Assembly (NCBI GenBank): GCA_028023455.1
Contig: JAQFVV010006835.1
Location: 124,001 to 188,000, forward strand
DNA length: 64,000 nt
Direction: 5' to 3'
Origin: Epiperipatus broadwayi
Taxonomy: Eukaryota > Onychophora > Udeonychophora > Euonychophora > Peripatidae
In this document: in pieces, positions 11,216 to 24,330 of the stretch
How positions within the stretch are numbered: the stretch's first letter is position 1
Layout: each line of letters begins with the position of its first letter
The notes under the pieces: generated by a model
The model's input: the letters and a program-made list of their open reading frames with translations, nothing else
What the model was told of the DNA's origin: nothing
The model's database searches: none
Position numbers and translations under genes: made by a program

Positions 11216-14200
11216 TTTTATTTTTCCCATTCTGATTTAATGAGTTTGCAGTTTTCTATATTATTAAAAACATATGTATATTTGTCTTCAGAATAGCAGT
11301 TATATCATAAGCATTAATTCAAATTTAAAACTTCAGTTAAATATATTTTTAATTTCAAAATGCAGGAAAACAAAAAAGAAAAACTGTGGTTTATCAGCTT
11401 CTGCAATCTCAGAAGTTTTGTAATTAAGAATGAGAAAACTTGATGGCATATATTACAGTGTGGTCTCTTATATTGGAAACTGTTATCATCACAATGATCA
11501 TATATATGTGTAATTAGTTTGTCAGAATGAGCATATGAAGAAATAAAAATGACTATTCAATCCCAGATTATATTAAAAAATTAGAACTGTCTCATATTTA
11601 AAAAAATTTATTAACATATTTCAAGAAAACAATCAATGATGGATCTGATATCATATTAATTTAAATCTTCTAAAGAAAGTCTCAAATAGTGAATTAGTAT
11701 ATATTATTTAGTAAGATAATACAATGCAGAGATATATAACCAATTTGGGATGTTTTCTATTCCTGAATGCACTCAAAGCATGAGAAGTTTTAAAACAAAG
11801 TTTCTCAGATGATATTTACGGCCAACTTAAATATAAATTCAAGTATGATATGTTTAGAATGTAACAAATGTCTAACATTACTAATATATGCTTTATTATA
11901 AAGCTTAACTTCAAATCAATGTATAAGTCTTATCACTTTAAAAATAAATCAGTGAATTCATTATTGTGTTTCACCATTTCTGTCAATGTATTGCACCGGA
12001 CACTCAATCTATTCTGATCACAGAGGGCGCCACCAGATCACTACATATCTGGAAAATTTATTTACTGTGATCAGAATGGATGATGATGATGGTTTGTACT
12101 GACTAAACTCAAAAAGAAACAAGAGATTTTAAAATTGTTTAGACAATTGAGAAACAAAAGCACTAAGACAAATGTCAGCCAAATTAAGTTTAAACAAATT
12201 TTAAAAAAAACTTTATTTAAAAGAAAATAAATTGTGAAGTATAAGTTTCTAAGTTAACAAATAGGATTAGCTCAGGTGTGTACCAGAAAGACTAAACACA
12301 ATGCTCTGGCAGACCTACTGATCTTCTAATAACAAATTATAAAGGGAGGAAGCAATTTCATTCAGCAGAGAATTCACCCAAACATTGGTTTTCCCATTCA
12401 GATACTTAAACAATATGTTTTTGAAATAAATCAATGAAACCAGTGCCGGTGAGCTTTTATGAGGCCCAAAAAATGTGTCGGGACCACGAATGTTATATGG
12501 CAGTAGAAGCTGTATCTATTATTACATTTAAAATAAAGATGATTGATTTATCTCAAGAACACCCAAAAAATATGATTTAAAGTGAAAGGAAAACAAACAA
12601 TTAAAACTGGAAACTCCTCCAACCAAACAATTGGTGAAAACTATGCTAAGAATCATAATTAAAGGTCTCAATAGGAGACAAGTAAATCATTAGAAAACCA
12701 GTCACATCTGCCCCAGCAATTAAAGAAAATGAATTACAAATAATTATAATTAAGAAATAAATTTATGACACAAGTTCTGAGTACACGCTCTGATAAATTT
12801 TAAGCTACATGTAAATACAAAAAAAATCTATCGGAGAGTATACATGAGTACAAAAATATTAAAGCTTCAAATACTTTAGGAGAATGAAAGTCTCTCTCAC
12901 CTGTAATTTACAAAGGGATAAATATTATCTTCCTGCTGGTGACTTATAAAATTACAAAGAAAAACAATTCTAGTTTCCACTTTCAGAGATATAAGAAATG
13001 AAGACACGAAATCCCCACCTGTGGAAGACTAGGAAAATAAAGTCACCAGCCAAAAGATTTTGGTGGTTTGCAAAAGTGCAAACACAGTATTTAAAATTAA
13101 TTATTGGCTACTAAAATAATTACAGGTAAGCATTTAAAATATACATGACTGCCAAAGCATTTATAAAAAGGTTTAGTCATAAAAATATAAAAACTCACTT
13201 GTCACTCTCCAATAAACAAAAATTGAAAGCAAATTTGGAATCTTAAAACTAAGATTCCAAGACACACTACAAAATACAAGAAAACACAACAAATATTAAA
13301 TATGAGGCTAAATATTGCTTATAAACACAGATTTATAATTAGATTGAGTGGAGATTTAATTAAAAAAATGTACCCTGGGAAGAATAAAAGAAAATTTTAC
13401 CTTACGGTAAAGCACAGTTCACATAGAGTGTGCACGTTTATTTTAGTCCATTTTCAGGTCCTTTGACAGTGGCAAGGTAGAGGCAGTGGGGTCTTGTTTA
13501 TTTTAGATGTTCATGGCAGGATTGAAGGAGAGTTGGCAGGCATGGGTCTATCTTATGAGTTAAACTAGCACGACATATTGTTGGTTATAAAATGTATAGC
13601 AATATATTTTGGCATCCCAGAGAAAGCAAAATTGTTTTAGTAACTGCAAATTTTGCTTTTAAAGATTAAATGTCCAAACTGCTAATGGTACAAACATTGA
13701 AAAGGTTAATCTGAATGAATATTGGAAAAGAAGCTAAACGAATCACTTGGACGGAGTGTTGACTTACTCAATCTCTCTAGGATAGAATAGAATAGAATAA
13801 CCCATGAAATTTTTGGTGTTATGTATACCTCCACTCAATTTCCTGTGAAAACTAGCCTTGTTGTTCAATTTCTATGCCTCAGGGCAGGGGCAAATCTTAA
13901 TCTCCCACCCAATCTAATTTAAGAATTCTAACCAGGGATTATTGAAAAGAAAACAACTACATAAAATCAAATCTCCACTTTTAGAATGAGTTTACAATGA
14001 TTAAAATAAAAGCAACAGGAATGTAATTAGCTAGCCAGCTTGTTTTTAATCAAATTGACTTTTAAAAAAGTAAAAACAATCGGTATAAGAAAACTATTTT
14101 AAAAACAATTTTAAAAACATTAAAACGATCAATTTTAAATATAAACGAGTAGGTGTTTTAATATGCGTATTTTTTTAAATAAATTTAAAAAAATTTAACA

Positions 14201-16440
14201 TTAGATAAGATTTAATAAAAATTAAGTTTTTAATTTTGGCAGTAAAATCCTTGAGTCAGACATCAATCCCATCAATTTGGTTCAGTATTTTAATTTACCT
14301 TTTTTTCTTTTTAATTTTAATAACAACAATGACAATTATTTGATTATATACAAAATTATTTCCATACATAACATTTTATCATTTTGTAAATTAACCATTT
14401 TAAATAACTACATTTTTCATTTTATCTTTTCTGAAATGCTTTTCTTATAGCATTTTTATAAATACTTTTAAATATTTCAAAGGTTATCTACAGTTTTCTT
14501 ACATTTAAATTTATCTTAAATCTTCACATTAAAAAGGGTTTAGAGCTGAATGGTATATATTTTCCTTTGGTGGTCACTCAGGCATCATTTTTCAACTTCA
14601 TGGTGTGGGAAGGGAGGGTTACCTATTTTTTTACCTCAACATTCTAGTGCTTTACATGATGATATTTTTTTTTCATATTGCAGTTTTACAGTAACTGCAG
14701 GTTTCTTCTACTAACTGCTGCATTTCTTTGACTAATTACTGGCCATGGTGGCACCAAACTTAGTTGGTCCACTTATTTAAACTGTTCACTGTGAACAGAC
14801 TAAATACTCAACTGCTATTTACTGCAAAGCAATTGTTACAATCAATTAACTGCAACTCTTGGAATTGATCAATTTCTCGCTTTATATACTCCAACTTCTC
14901 ACAATTTTTTATCATCGTTTTATCTCACCCACACTGACCAACATGTTTTTTCAAAAAATATGTTGAATTCCTTTGCCTAAGGCAAGAAAGTGATGCTATC
15001 TTTTTTTAATAAACTAATTACAGCACTATTATACTGTAATTCGTAAACATTCAGTTCTACCAAAAATAAATATTATATTGTAACATTTGAAACCACAGAT
15101 TTTTTAGTGATAAAAATTTGTTAATTAAATGTGTTGTTTAATTTCTAATTGTACATTTTAAATATTAATTTTTCTCTCCCTCCTTTTTTAGAGAATCTGA
15201 ATTTACACATTTTGTTTTTATAACTGCATCAGCTTTCTTTTTTTTTAAATCAAACTATTTTAAAATAGGAATGGGGGGGGGTAACTTCAGGATATATGAA
15301 ACAACATGTCTGATTCAATATATATAAGTTTTAATAGAATTTTCTATGAAATTTTTCAGTTAAATTTCAATAATTATTTAACTAAGCAAATAACCACTTA
15401 AAACTGATATTACGATTTAAAATTATGTTCTCTAATAATAATTTTTGTGACACATCTTTAAATCAAAAGTGGAGGTGTTAAGTTTATTAACTTAGATTTT
15501 ATAAGGCTCACAAATAAGAGTTAACACTTTATGTATGTAGAAATTAGAAATATCACAACTTTTTAGGTTTCATAAGTGGTCAAATTGGATTTATATTGCA
15601 GCAGACTTTTCCAAAGTTTTTAAAAAAATTGAAAATAGGCTTTGGAGAACACTGTGAGGAAGTTTTTTCTTTGAAATTTTTTTTCTAAAAAGTGAACTGT
15701 GTTATTATAAAAGTTTAAATAAAGATTGATCCAACAATTTAGAAAGACTTCACAATTATAATCTGCCGGTATTTTATTGAGATTTTTTTTGGCTTTAATA
15801 AGATAAAAAACAGCTCTCATGTATTGGATTAATTTTCTGAAGATAAATAAAACTTATTGAAATGTCAATTGATTATATTTGTTGACAATATTTCTATATC
15901 ATTTTATTAGTCTTAATAATTTGAAGTAATTTGATCTACCGCATATAAATGATTTTAAAAATCTATTTAAAGACTTGACATAATTTTTTATGTTGTTTTT
16001 ATGTTAGTTTTTAATTACTTCCTGGAAGGAACCTGGGATCATATTTCAAGGCTTTCTTGATTCACATTTTTTCTAGATAAATTGTGGTTAATTAATTCAT
16101 AATTAACTACAAAAGTTTACAAGCACTAACTTAATTAAACTAAAATAAAACAATAATTTTTGTAAAAAATATTCTTAAAAATTAGTGATTAAAAAGAATT
16201 TAGATTTACTGCTGCGTTGTGTTTGTGATATATATCGTTTCCCTTTACTCTTAGATAAGAAAAGAAACAATGTCTTGATCACATTGTCAAATAAATTATT
16301 TTACGGCACACACGCGTATACATACACACAAATAACGTCATTCCATTGATGTTCACAGAAACTTCCTATTATTGTACTTATTTATTTTATCTTAAAAATA
16401 AAGGATACATAAATTTGTACTTAAAAATTACTTTTTTTTT
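11216..16440. other. Long intergenic stretch
   Basis: No gene recognised. Small items are an inverted pair ATTCTGATCACAG / CTGTGATCAGAAT at about 12012-12078 enclosing a GC-richer core, a TAGAA run at about 13784-13799 and a poly-G run at about 15276. The 66-codon minus frame at 15620-15820 lacks any family signature. Confidence 0.5.
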
Positions 16441-16545
16441 TCATATGTCATAGCATCGGCCGGGATGCGAACCCGCAACACCATCTGCAACCAACTGCTT
16501 GTGTGCAAGGCGGCTGCGCTGACCTCTCGGCTAACAACGCTTGAC
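16441..16545 (-). mobile_element. tRNA-like SINE copy 1
   Basis: On the minus strand an A-box-like TAGCCGAGAGGTCAG and a B-box GGGTTCGCATCCC can be drawn into a tRNA-like shape. It ends CCGATGCTATGACATATGA followed by a run of about ten A. The 5' end GTCAAGCGTTG is complementary to this end. The same plan recurs at 21.3, 41.2 and 52.4 kb. The sequence between the boxes is longer than in a tRNA, so this is a SINE, not a tRNA gene. Confidence 0.72.
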
Positions 16546-16756
16546 TGACTTTTTTAAAGAAATTTTCTCTTCTTTTAATTAATAAATTAAAAATAACGTA
16601 TAATCATTCATTCACAATGATTAGTCACAAATTATTTATTTTTTCAAAATAAAACGGAAAAATTTCCACTGATAAACTGAAATAGTTCCAGGAAATTATT
16701 ATTGTATTTCAATTATTTTTATTAGATCTGCACAAAAGACTGCATGCACTTACATT

Positions 16757-16990
16757 TATCATCATCATTATTAATGATTGTCATTCCCCTGCAGAATGAA
16801 TGTGTCTCCAAATTTAATCTAATTTCTCTGATCCTAAACTTTTATCCTAAACAACACACCATAGAACTTCCTTCATCCATAATCTCACACATAGTCTCTT
16901 TCTAATTTTTTTACAATCTCTTGGAATCTAGCTTTGAGATTTCAACTGTCCATTTACTGTCATCTCTTCTAAAAGAATACATCTTTGGAC
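16757..16990 (-). mobile_element. Old LINE 3' relic with (ATG)n-like tail
   Basis: The minus strand contains TTCCAAGAGATTGTAAAAAA, shared with the relic at 20.0-20.2 kb, and ends in an ATAATGATGATGA-type tail at about 16757-16773. Frames are broken. It is assigned only by resemblance to the better-preserved copy. Confidence 0.4.
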
Positions 16991-17043
16991 TACTTTCATC
17001 ATCGATTTAGTTATTAAATATATTTAGAAAAATTCAAACTTTA

Positions 17044-17290
17044 TAGTCTTCAAATACATCCATAATGTTGACAATAGCATACATGTTAATATAGAACACA
17101 ATATTTCAAATTATATTATTTTACTTATTAGCAACAGTGCACATATGGTTAGTCTTCAAATACATCCACAATGTTACTAATAGCACACATATTAATATAA
17201 AATATAATGTTTCCAAATATATTGTTTTACTTACTAGAAACAGCACACTTATTGTTATAGAACACAATGTTTCAAATTATATTCTATTCT
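17044..17290. repeat. Tandem repeat, about 108-bp unit
   Basis: TAGTCTTCAAATACATCCA recurs at 17044 and 17152. A shorter internal period (AGCACACnTATT ... ACAATGTTTCAAATTATAT) repeats three times. Copies have drifted. Confidence 0.75.
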
Positions 17291-17654
17291 TTTTTTCAGA
17301 CTTTTTCACCTGATCAGTGATAGCTAGCATAAGGAATTGAACTAGTGACTTTCTTCTTCAGTAACTGGAGCAAGAAAAGAATTCAAAATTATGTGTTTCA
17401 CATTAACCTGTGTACTACTAAAAGTTGAATTTATTTAGAAAATCTAAATTTTTCTAAAAAAAATATTTAACTCACCTGGACAATGAAAATAGTCAAACAC
17501 ATAAGGGAGAATTCAAAAATAACCAGAATCATTTTCTGGAATGTGAATGCATTCTAATACATATCTTTGCTGCTAGATGCCACTTGTGGAGATTATACAG
17601 AAGATTTGGATAAATAATTTATGTCAGTATACTTATTCAAAAGATGGGATGATT

Positions 17655-18290
17655 GTTTTAGGAGAATTGTTGAGGGTTATAGTGGCAAGGAATAGGATAG
17701 AAGAATAGATGCATTAATAAAGAATAGGGAGTTGGAGAGATGGAAAACTAGTATGGAGAGTAAAAAGAGTTTAAATATACATAGAAATAAACAGAATATT
17801 GGGTGCTAGTTAATTTATGATAATAGCAAGGAAAGTAGTTTATTGTTTAAGGTTCAAACAAGATCTTTAGCAACAATGGAATATACACATAAATAAAAAA
17901 AATGTGGATGATTTAGTTTGCAAGTTGTGTAAAAAAGGCATAAAAATATTAGGTATATGTTTAATTGAATGTAAATGCCTACAATCAGAAAGAGTACAAA
18001 GAATGAAGTTGTGGAAGAATAAATATAAACAACATAATTACACAAAAAGTGGGTTCTTGGATTTTATGCTGGGTTTGGGAAAAAATAAAAGAGATTTAGA
18101 TATAAAGGCCATGGAATTGACAAAGATTATGTTGTGGAAATGGGATGGAGCAGGATAGAGATGAATATGGAAAAGATTTAGGGTGGGGAATGGAAAGGGA
18201 AAGTAAAGTGACTAACAGGTGTCTCTGGGCATAGTGGCTGCATTATTCCTGACTCCAAATAAGAAAACATCACAGTGCATTGCATCAGTC
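17655..18290 (+). mobile_element. LINE 3' end, family C, copy 1
   Basis: The plus strand first encodes DALIKNRELERWKTSMESKK, then after a frameshift KLCKKGIKILGICLIECKCL, a degraded Cys-x2-Cys...Cys motif. It continues with SERVQRMKLW and LDIKAMELTKIMLWKWDGAG before a TAG. The copy at 42.3-42.9 kb keeps the full motif CKLCKEGIENIRHLLIECKC, which shows the lost His. It is a 5'-truncated LINE ORF2 C-terminus with stops, ending near a CATCACAGTGCATTGCATCA tail. Confidence 0.72.
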
Positions 18291-18605
18291 TGCTAATTAC
18301 CATCATTGAGAGAAATTATTGTGTGGTGTAGTAAATATTTCCATTAAATGTGTCTCATGTATTCATTGAATTTTGTTATGGCTAAAAAGTTAGAACAAGC
18401 ATAAAATTCTTTTTTCTGTAAGGAAAATGGCAGGGAAAACAAATGTACCACTTGCAATGAATTACAAATAAGTTGCTTCATGGAAAACATAGATTTACGG
18501 ATGATTTAATGTAGGTCTCAAATTCACTAGATCCCAAAAAAGTGTGGCAAGAGAAATCCAATGTCAAATCAATGCTGTTTTTTATGCATGGAATTGGTCA
18601 CTCAG

Positions 18606-18846
18606 AATATATTCATAACATATAATACTAAATTTTCCAAGCACTTTACTACTGTTACACAATGCTTTATTTATTGCCCTTTCTTACAGTTTACAGTTTT
18701 GATTTCCCCAGCAATCTTCTTCAGAACTTTATATCTCATAACTTCAACTGTTATCAGTAGTAAAGTGCTTGGAAAATTTAGCATTATATGGTATACATTT
18801 GGCAATGCAATAAGAAAGAGTAATATATTCATAACAATGATACATT
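18606..18846. mobile_element. Short foldback with 15-bp duplication and hammerhead-like relic
   Basis: The 211-bp insertion (18621-18831) is flanked by AATATATTCATAACA at 18606-18620 and 18832-18846. Its arms share CTAAATTTTCCAAGCACTTT (left from 18629) and its reverse complement (right to about 18781), and a tail of about 44 nt follows the right arm. On the minus strand of the centre (about 18694-18728), CTGAAGA is followed by A, GATTGC, TGGG, GAAATC, AAAAC. That is a hammerhead layout with one stem II mismatch and G12 changed to A, so it is presumably inactive. Open frames of 82-127 codons crossing this element have no family signature. Confidence 0.78.
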
Positions 18847-19785
18847 TCAAACATACAAGTACTGAGTGTCTGTGTGATGTAATAAAATGTAAATATCCTG
18901 TTTTGAGGCAAACTGAAATTGCAAGCTTCATTATGACAATGTGACAGCTCATAAAGTCTTAAGTTTGAAACAATTTTAATTAAAATCAGCATAAACTAGC
19001 TTATCCAAAAACCATATCCACTTATTATTACTCTGTGTGACATTTCTTTTTATTCTCTCAAATAAATAAATGCCTAGTTTTTGTTCATACTTAGAAATGA
19101 TAAAGACAATAATAAAGCAGGCATTAATATGCATTATTTTAACAGAGTTTCTGTACTACTTAAAAAAGGGAATAACATATTTAGATGGATTCATTGCATT
19201 AAATGGTCTGTTTTCTGAAAGGTGTTCATTTTGTAACACCTAAAAGTAAATACACAATTTTTGGGGGTCCCTTTGTATAAATACAAGTAAAATGACCATC
19301 ATATATATTGTAAAAAAAAAAGATATTACATTTAATATTTTCAATGTTTTCTTTGAGTTTGAAACAATATTAGTATTGCATTTTTTTCGAACCTTCAGAA
19401 AATTAAATGAACACATATTTGTGCGTGAAATAAAAAAATAACTCTTAATACTACTTTAATCCTTTGTAATATTAAACATAGATAAAACTGCAGAAGTATT
19501 TTTAAAATTATTTCAACATAATAATTTTCATCTATATATGATATCAACATAAATAAATCATCTCTCATAATGCACAATTTAATGTTTATATCAAAAGTTT
19601 TAGTGCTTTATAATAGATTGTTTATTTATTTTAATATTATTTGCAGTTATGAATCATTACCTAGTTGAAGATAAATGTTATTTTTCCAAAACATTACTAG
19701 TTATATCTTTTAATATTTTACACAATTGTTCCCAATAATAACTATAAATTATAATACATTTTTCATATTAAAAAACTGTTCATTT
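18847..19785. other. AT-rich intergenic, nothing recognised
   Basis: No supported feature. Confidence 0.45.
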
Positions 19786-19828
<43 letters not shown>

Positions 19829-19832
19829 TATG

Positions 19833-19881
<49 letters not shown>
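19786..19881. repeat. Paired (TA)n tracts
   Basis: Two TA runs (about 19787-19825 and 19836-19880) are separated by GAATATGAACA. Confidence 0.9.
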
Positions 19882-19885
<4 letters not shown>

Positions 19886-20004
19886 CACATTGAAAAAATG
19901 CTATCTATAATATTTACATTTTGTCCATTACTATATTAATGAAAATATCATAAATATATATATTGTAATGGTACAGAATCAGAGGAAAACATAGGGAAAA
20001 TATG

Positions 20005-20205
20005 GGGAGATGGAAAACCATTATCATCCCCATCATCATCATCAATCATTATCAATCCACTACAGGTTGAAGGTCTCTCCAAGTTCAATCCATCTTCTCC
20101 AATCTTTAGCTTCTCTTCTCCACATCACCCCTGTACACTTTCTTATTTCATCATGTGATCTCTTTCTGGGTCTTTTACAATCTCTTGGAATCCCCATATA
20201 TTACA
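20005..20205 (-). mobile_element. LINE ORF2 C-terminus with GAT-rich tail, family D
   Basis: The minus strand encodes GVMWRREAKDWRRWIELGET followed by FNL and stop. This matches the usual end of many animal endonuclease-reverse transcriptase LINEs, where W, A-x-D and W-x3-GE are conserved. After the stop comes an ATGATTGATGATGATGATGG tail. Only about 150 bp of the coding end remains and it is frameshifted upstream. Confidence 0.7.
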
Positions 20206-21290
20206 AATCATTTAATAAATAATCCTGAAATGGTCACAGTCATCAATGATTGGCATGAGAGAGTAAGTCATCAAATTTAATGATTAAATGAATATGAGAG
20301 CAACATAAATGAACATACGATACATTATCAGTGTTACAGAAGAAGAATTAAACTCAACAACTCATCACTAATTATTAATCAACAAAGAACAATAAAAAAT
20401 CAACAGTCAGCTTTGTGACTGGATTTAAAAGAATTATCTTAGAAAACAAGCTACTTATTTTGTCATTGCCAAGCTTAGGGCAGAATATAATATTATTGGG
20501 ATGGACATACTTAAAGTAATAATCAAATACTCATAATAATAAAAATATTTTGTTGGGATACAGAAACATGCTAATCATCAACAACTGGACAACTATACAC
20601 TTAATTTCTAATAATAAAAAATAAATAAAATGTAGTGCCTTCATGTTAAAGGTGATATATTTCCACTATCCAAGATTATCATCCAGATATCTAAACGCCA
20701 ATATAACCCTTACATTCTAATAGCTAACCATTATGCTCTCTAGAGCTAGCTCAAGACCATAAGATTCTAGGAACTGTAACTGTGAACAAGAGATAATTAA
20801 AGATAGCAGCTTAATCTAAATAATTTTTAATAATTTATAGATTTACTCTACTATAATTAAATAGCTTTACTTGGATAATTTACAAATTCCTATAACACTA
20901 AACTATTTTAAAATCAAGTCACACACACTACCAATTCAGAGAAGAGATAATAGAAGAAATAAAAATAGTAATAATAGAATATATTTTACTACAATTACTT
21001 AATACACTAACTGATTAACAATAAGTGAAAAAAATTAAAAATAACATGATATTATAAAAAATTAAGTGTATACATTCTTATCAAAAGTATAGCTTTATAT
21101 TTAACAAAACTACCAATTTTATTTTCATTCATTAATTGAATTAGTCTTTTCTATCATTAAGCTATTTTCTTTTCAATAAGTAAAATTGGAAAAAATGACT
21201 TTTTAATTAGACATAAAGAGTTATATTAGCTTAATTCTTTATGTAATGGGGGGGGGGGGGATAAATAGACTAAAAACATATAATTTTTTT
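20206..21290. other. AT-rich intergenic
   Basis: No gene recognised. There is a poly-G run at 21248-21260. Confidence 0.45.
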
Positions 21291-21380
21291 TATATGTCAA
21301 AGCATCGACCGGGAAGTGAACCCATGTTAGCTGCTTGGAAGGCAGCTATGCTAACCACTAGGCCACCAATACTTGACAAA
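21291..21380 (-). mobile_element. tRNA-like SINE copy 2
   Basis: This is the best-preserved cloverleaf of the four. The minus strand reads TGTCAAGTATTGGTGGCCTAG (A box), then the anticodon arm GCTGC-CTTCCAA-GCAGC (anticodon position TCC), then the T arm GGGTTCACTTCCC, then GATGCTTTGACATATAAA and an A-run. The 5' TGTCAAG...TTGG and 3' GGTCGATGCTTTGACA pair as an extended acceptor stem. A genuine but diverged tRNA gene is less likely, given the A tail and the sister copies. Confidence 0.75.
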
Positions 21381-22511
21381 AAACAAACATACATACATTT
21401 AATAATATATATATAATAAAAATTAAGTTCCTTAAAACAAACTATAATTTTGAAAAAAAATCACATGAATAAAAAAACATGTTTTAATTTAAAAGAATTA
21501 TGATAAAACTATTAATTACTAGCAATTGTTAATTAATTTTAAAATTTTATAAATTGAAATATAATGTGCACATTAAATAAAATATCTTTTTAGCATTGTT
21601 TTACTTTCTTTTGGGAATTCTTTGCATTTATAATTTCCACCTTTTCCATGTAGGTATTCTTCTTGAGAGCTTTTTCATTTCCAGTTTAATTTACACAATT
21701 CTATCTATTTGGCCATAGAAGATTTTAGGCTAAAATTAGCAACCATTTATCTATTTTTTCCCAATAAATTTCTAAGTCAGGCTAACAAATAGGGACACTT
21801 ATGTTCTTGGTTGGGGACAAAGATTGTATTGCAGATTACTTCAGAAGTCTTTTCGTCTCTTTCACATTTTACTTTAGTAAAGCAGATTACATGCATATAG
21901 ATGATGTTATCTTTTAGCTAAACTTATCTCATTGTTTTCATAGTAGAAAACATTTTATATCTAAGCACATAAGGTGCATTACACAGTTAAATTAAAAACT
22001 CTGCTGTTCTCTTTAACAGCTTGGGAAAATTTGTTTTTTTCTTTCTAGCAGCTAACAACTTGGTTATTATTTTTGTCTTCTTCAGAACCTTCATCAGGAA
22101 TTGCTTCTTACAAGATACTTAGGTCTTCCTATTAACTCTCAACCCTTATTTTGGATTAAACCTGTCTTTGACCAATCACATTCTTGTCTCATACATGACC
22201 AAACTAAACACTGACCAATTAGGTATATTTTTATAAGAGAGAATTGTTGACTTTTTTTTTCTTTTTTTTTAAATTACAAAACAAGTCAAAAAATTTTCAC
22301 TGTATTTGTTTTACTTATGTCAAAATAAATTAATCTTTTAATTACTTTTTAATCAAAGTAATCAGTTAATTACACCAATTTGATAAACATTGCTTGCTAT
22401 GTTGAAGAGAGATAAAGAAAAAACTCTAATTAATTACAGTAAAATTAAACAAAAATAGCAAAATATTATACATTTTATTTCTTTTCTTTCAAAAATAGGT
22501 ACTTTGGTATT
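21381..22511. other. Intergenic with a possible hammerhead-like scrap
   Basis: The minus strand at about 22077-22112 reads CTGATGA, A, GGTTC, TGAA, GAAGAC, AAAAA. The order resembles a PLE hammerhead, but stem II is imperfect and the GAAA is lost. Around 22170-22235 there are two GACCAAT boxes and a TATATTTTTATAAG stretch of unknown meaning. Confidence 0.3.
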
Positions 22512-22742
22512 AGAGTTGTGATACAGAACATGTATTAGGCCTACTGGACCTGTTGACATTTGTATCAATCTGCGACAACTTTGTGATATCACCAAAATGA
22601 TGTGTACACAACTCTTTCTCGAAAAACAAAAAAAGGACATGTACACAGCTCTTTTGGCAACATCTCCAAAGTTACCAGGAGGTAGTAGATATGAATGTCA
22701 ACAGACCCAGCAGGTCTAATACATGCTCCATGTCGCAATTCT
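22512..22742. mobile_element. Diverged foldback, about 230 bp
   Basis: The left arm (from about 22512, through CATGTATTAGGCCTACTGG, CCTGTTGACATT and TGTACA) is mirrored by the right arm (22630-22742, read on the minus strand as CATGTATTAGACCTGCTGGG). The arms differ at perhaps a quarter of positions. I found no clear flanking duplication. Minus-strand frames of 66-70 codons are shadows of it. Confidence 0.65.
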
Positions 22743-23417
22743 AAAAATGAGTATATTTTAAAAAATAATGACACATAATACAATGACATTCAAAGAAATA
22801 TTGCGAGATTTTTAATAAAAATTGTAGTAAAATTCAAACAAATATTGTACAAAATTTTAAAAAAATATGAGTAAATCTACAACTTTTAAAAATGATGCAT
22901 TTTCCAAAAAAAACTATGCCATTGTTGGTAAAAAAATTTATTTAAAACATTAAGGAAAAAACATACAAATGACCTTAATTTTTAAGTAAATTTACCAAAT
23001 TCAGACAAATAGTATACTAAATGTACATGAAATACCTAAATATTGTGGAAATTTTAAAGACATACTGAAATTTTTAAAAATGACACATTTTGATTTTAAA
23101 AAAACAAATGTGATGCCATTGATGGTTTTAATTTCTAATTGAAAAATGTACAAAACAACTTCAAATGGACATTCATTTTTAACTACTTTTTACACAAATG
23201 GATTAACTACATTTTTGTGATACTTATTGTGAAATATTGAACAACGAAATCCAGTTATTTGAATGCCATCTACATAAGCCCAAAATGGACACCTGCTAAC
23301 ATTTTTGGCATGTGATTAAAAAGAATGCCAGGATTTTGATATTTCACATAAAAATTTATTTATTTTTTGGGAGAAAAATTAAAACAAATCAAATACTTAG
23401 TCATTACCCTACTTTCT
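22743..23417. other. AT-rich, weak internal duplication
   Basis: TTTTAAAAATGAtgCATTTT...GCCATTGTTGG (about 22875-22930) recurs as TTTTTAAAAATGACACATTT...GCCATTGATGG (about 23070-23125). Roughly 200 bp is therefore duplicated and decayed. Confidence 0.45.
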
Positions 23418-24330
23418 AGTATAAAATTATCCTGGGGGAAACATTTGCCTCATATCATTCAATATTGCCAGAAAAATGTTATTTTTGTGATTTCTCCACC
23501 ACATAAATTCCACCAGGTATGAGTCAAGATGTTGTCTTGCCATGATTCATTGATGCTTGTTTCTCCATTTGGAAGAACCCCACAGTCTGTCAATATTTTG
23601 GGTGTGCACTCCAGTGTCTGGATTTACTAAATTGTATGTGTAATTTACTTGGAAGTGATTATAACCAGCTTCATGTAATTCTTGTTTTATAAGCCTTCCA
23701 GCAATCTGAATATATAGTTCTCTTCAACATTACTGTGAATGGCTTCCATTAAAGTTTACACTGTCCAAACTTTGATTTGGATGATGATTTGTCTGTTTCA
23801 TGACATAATCCACCAAAAATCTATTGTTCCAAGAGTATTCGGCCTGCATGATTTTCCCTTCTGGACAATAAGCTTTTATCTATGTCCACTATTTTGTTAG
23901 GTCCTCCAATTTAGTAGTGTACCTGATTTAACCTAGCCATTGTGCAAATTTTCCTCATATAATTGTTCCAATTAATGAGTGTTTTATTTTCCAAACCAAA
24001 CTCATGTTCTCCCTATTCGATGGATGTTAGTTTCTGTGACCAGTTATAAAGTAACCATATTGCAGTTAGAATAGGAATCTGCGAGCTTTCCAGTCACATC
24101 AGCTTCTGTATACTAATTTTTTGTTGCATCCTCGGACATTACAATGCCATTTCTTATCCAATGTATGAATGTACAAGGTCATATGATGTCCATTTGGACA
24201 GACTTTCACTGATAGCAGTATGCCTTGCTCTTGGAAATACATGGCTTCTTCAATCTCAGTAGCAGGTGATTTCCATATATTCATCATTTTACAAACTGGA
24301 AAAATCTCAATGAACAATGCACAGAAATAT
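23418..24330 (-). pseudogene. Merlin (ISXO2/IS1016-like) transposase relic
   Basis: On the minus strand an N-terminal 72-codon frame (24317-24099) reads KSPATEIEEAMYFQEQGILL, then a zinc-ribbon-like CPNGHHMTL ... WHCNVRGCNKK (two Cys pairs). After stops come SLIGTII and broken pieces with LVDYVMKQTN. The C-terminal part (about 23700-23440) is well kept: ELHEAGYNHFQVNYTYNLVN, then DTGVHTQNIDRLWGSSKWRN and QHLDSYLVEFMWW. The zinc ribbon, then D-x-D-E domain with VHTQxxDRLWGSxKWRN at the final acidic region, matches Merlin/ISXO2-like transposases. Several stops and frameshifts make it inactive. I could not locate its terminal inverted repeats. Confidence 0.85.

Noticed and set aside
17044-17290. 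CRISPR-like array
   Set aside because: Repeats are diverged tandem units without unique spacers, and the genome is eukaryotic.
21291-21380. True tRNA-Gly gene
   Set aside because: Three sister copies with the same extended ends, variable anticodons and A tails point to a SINE.
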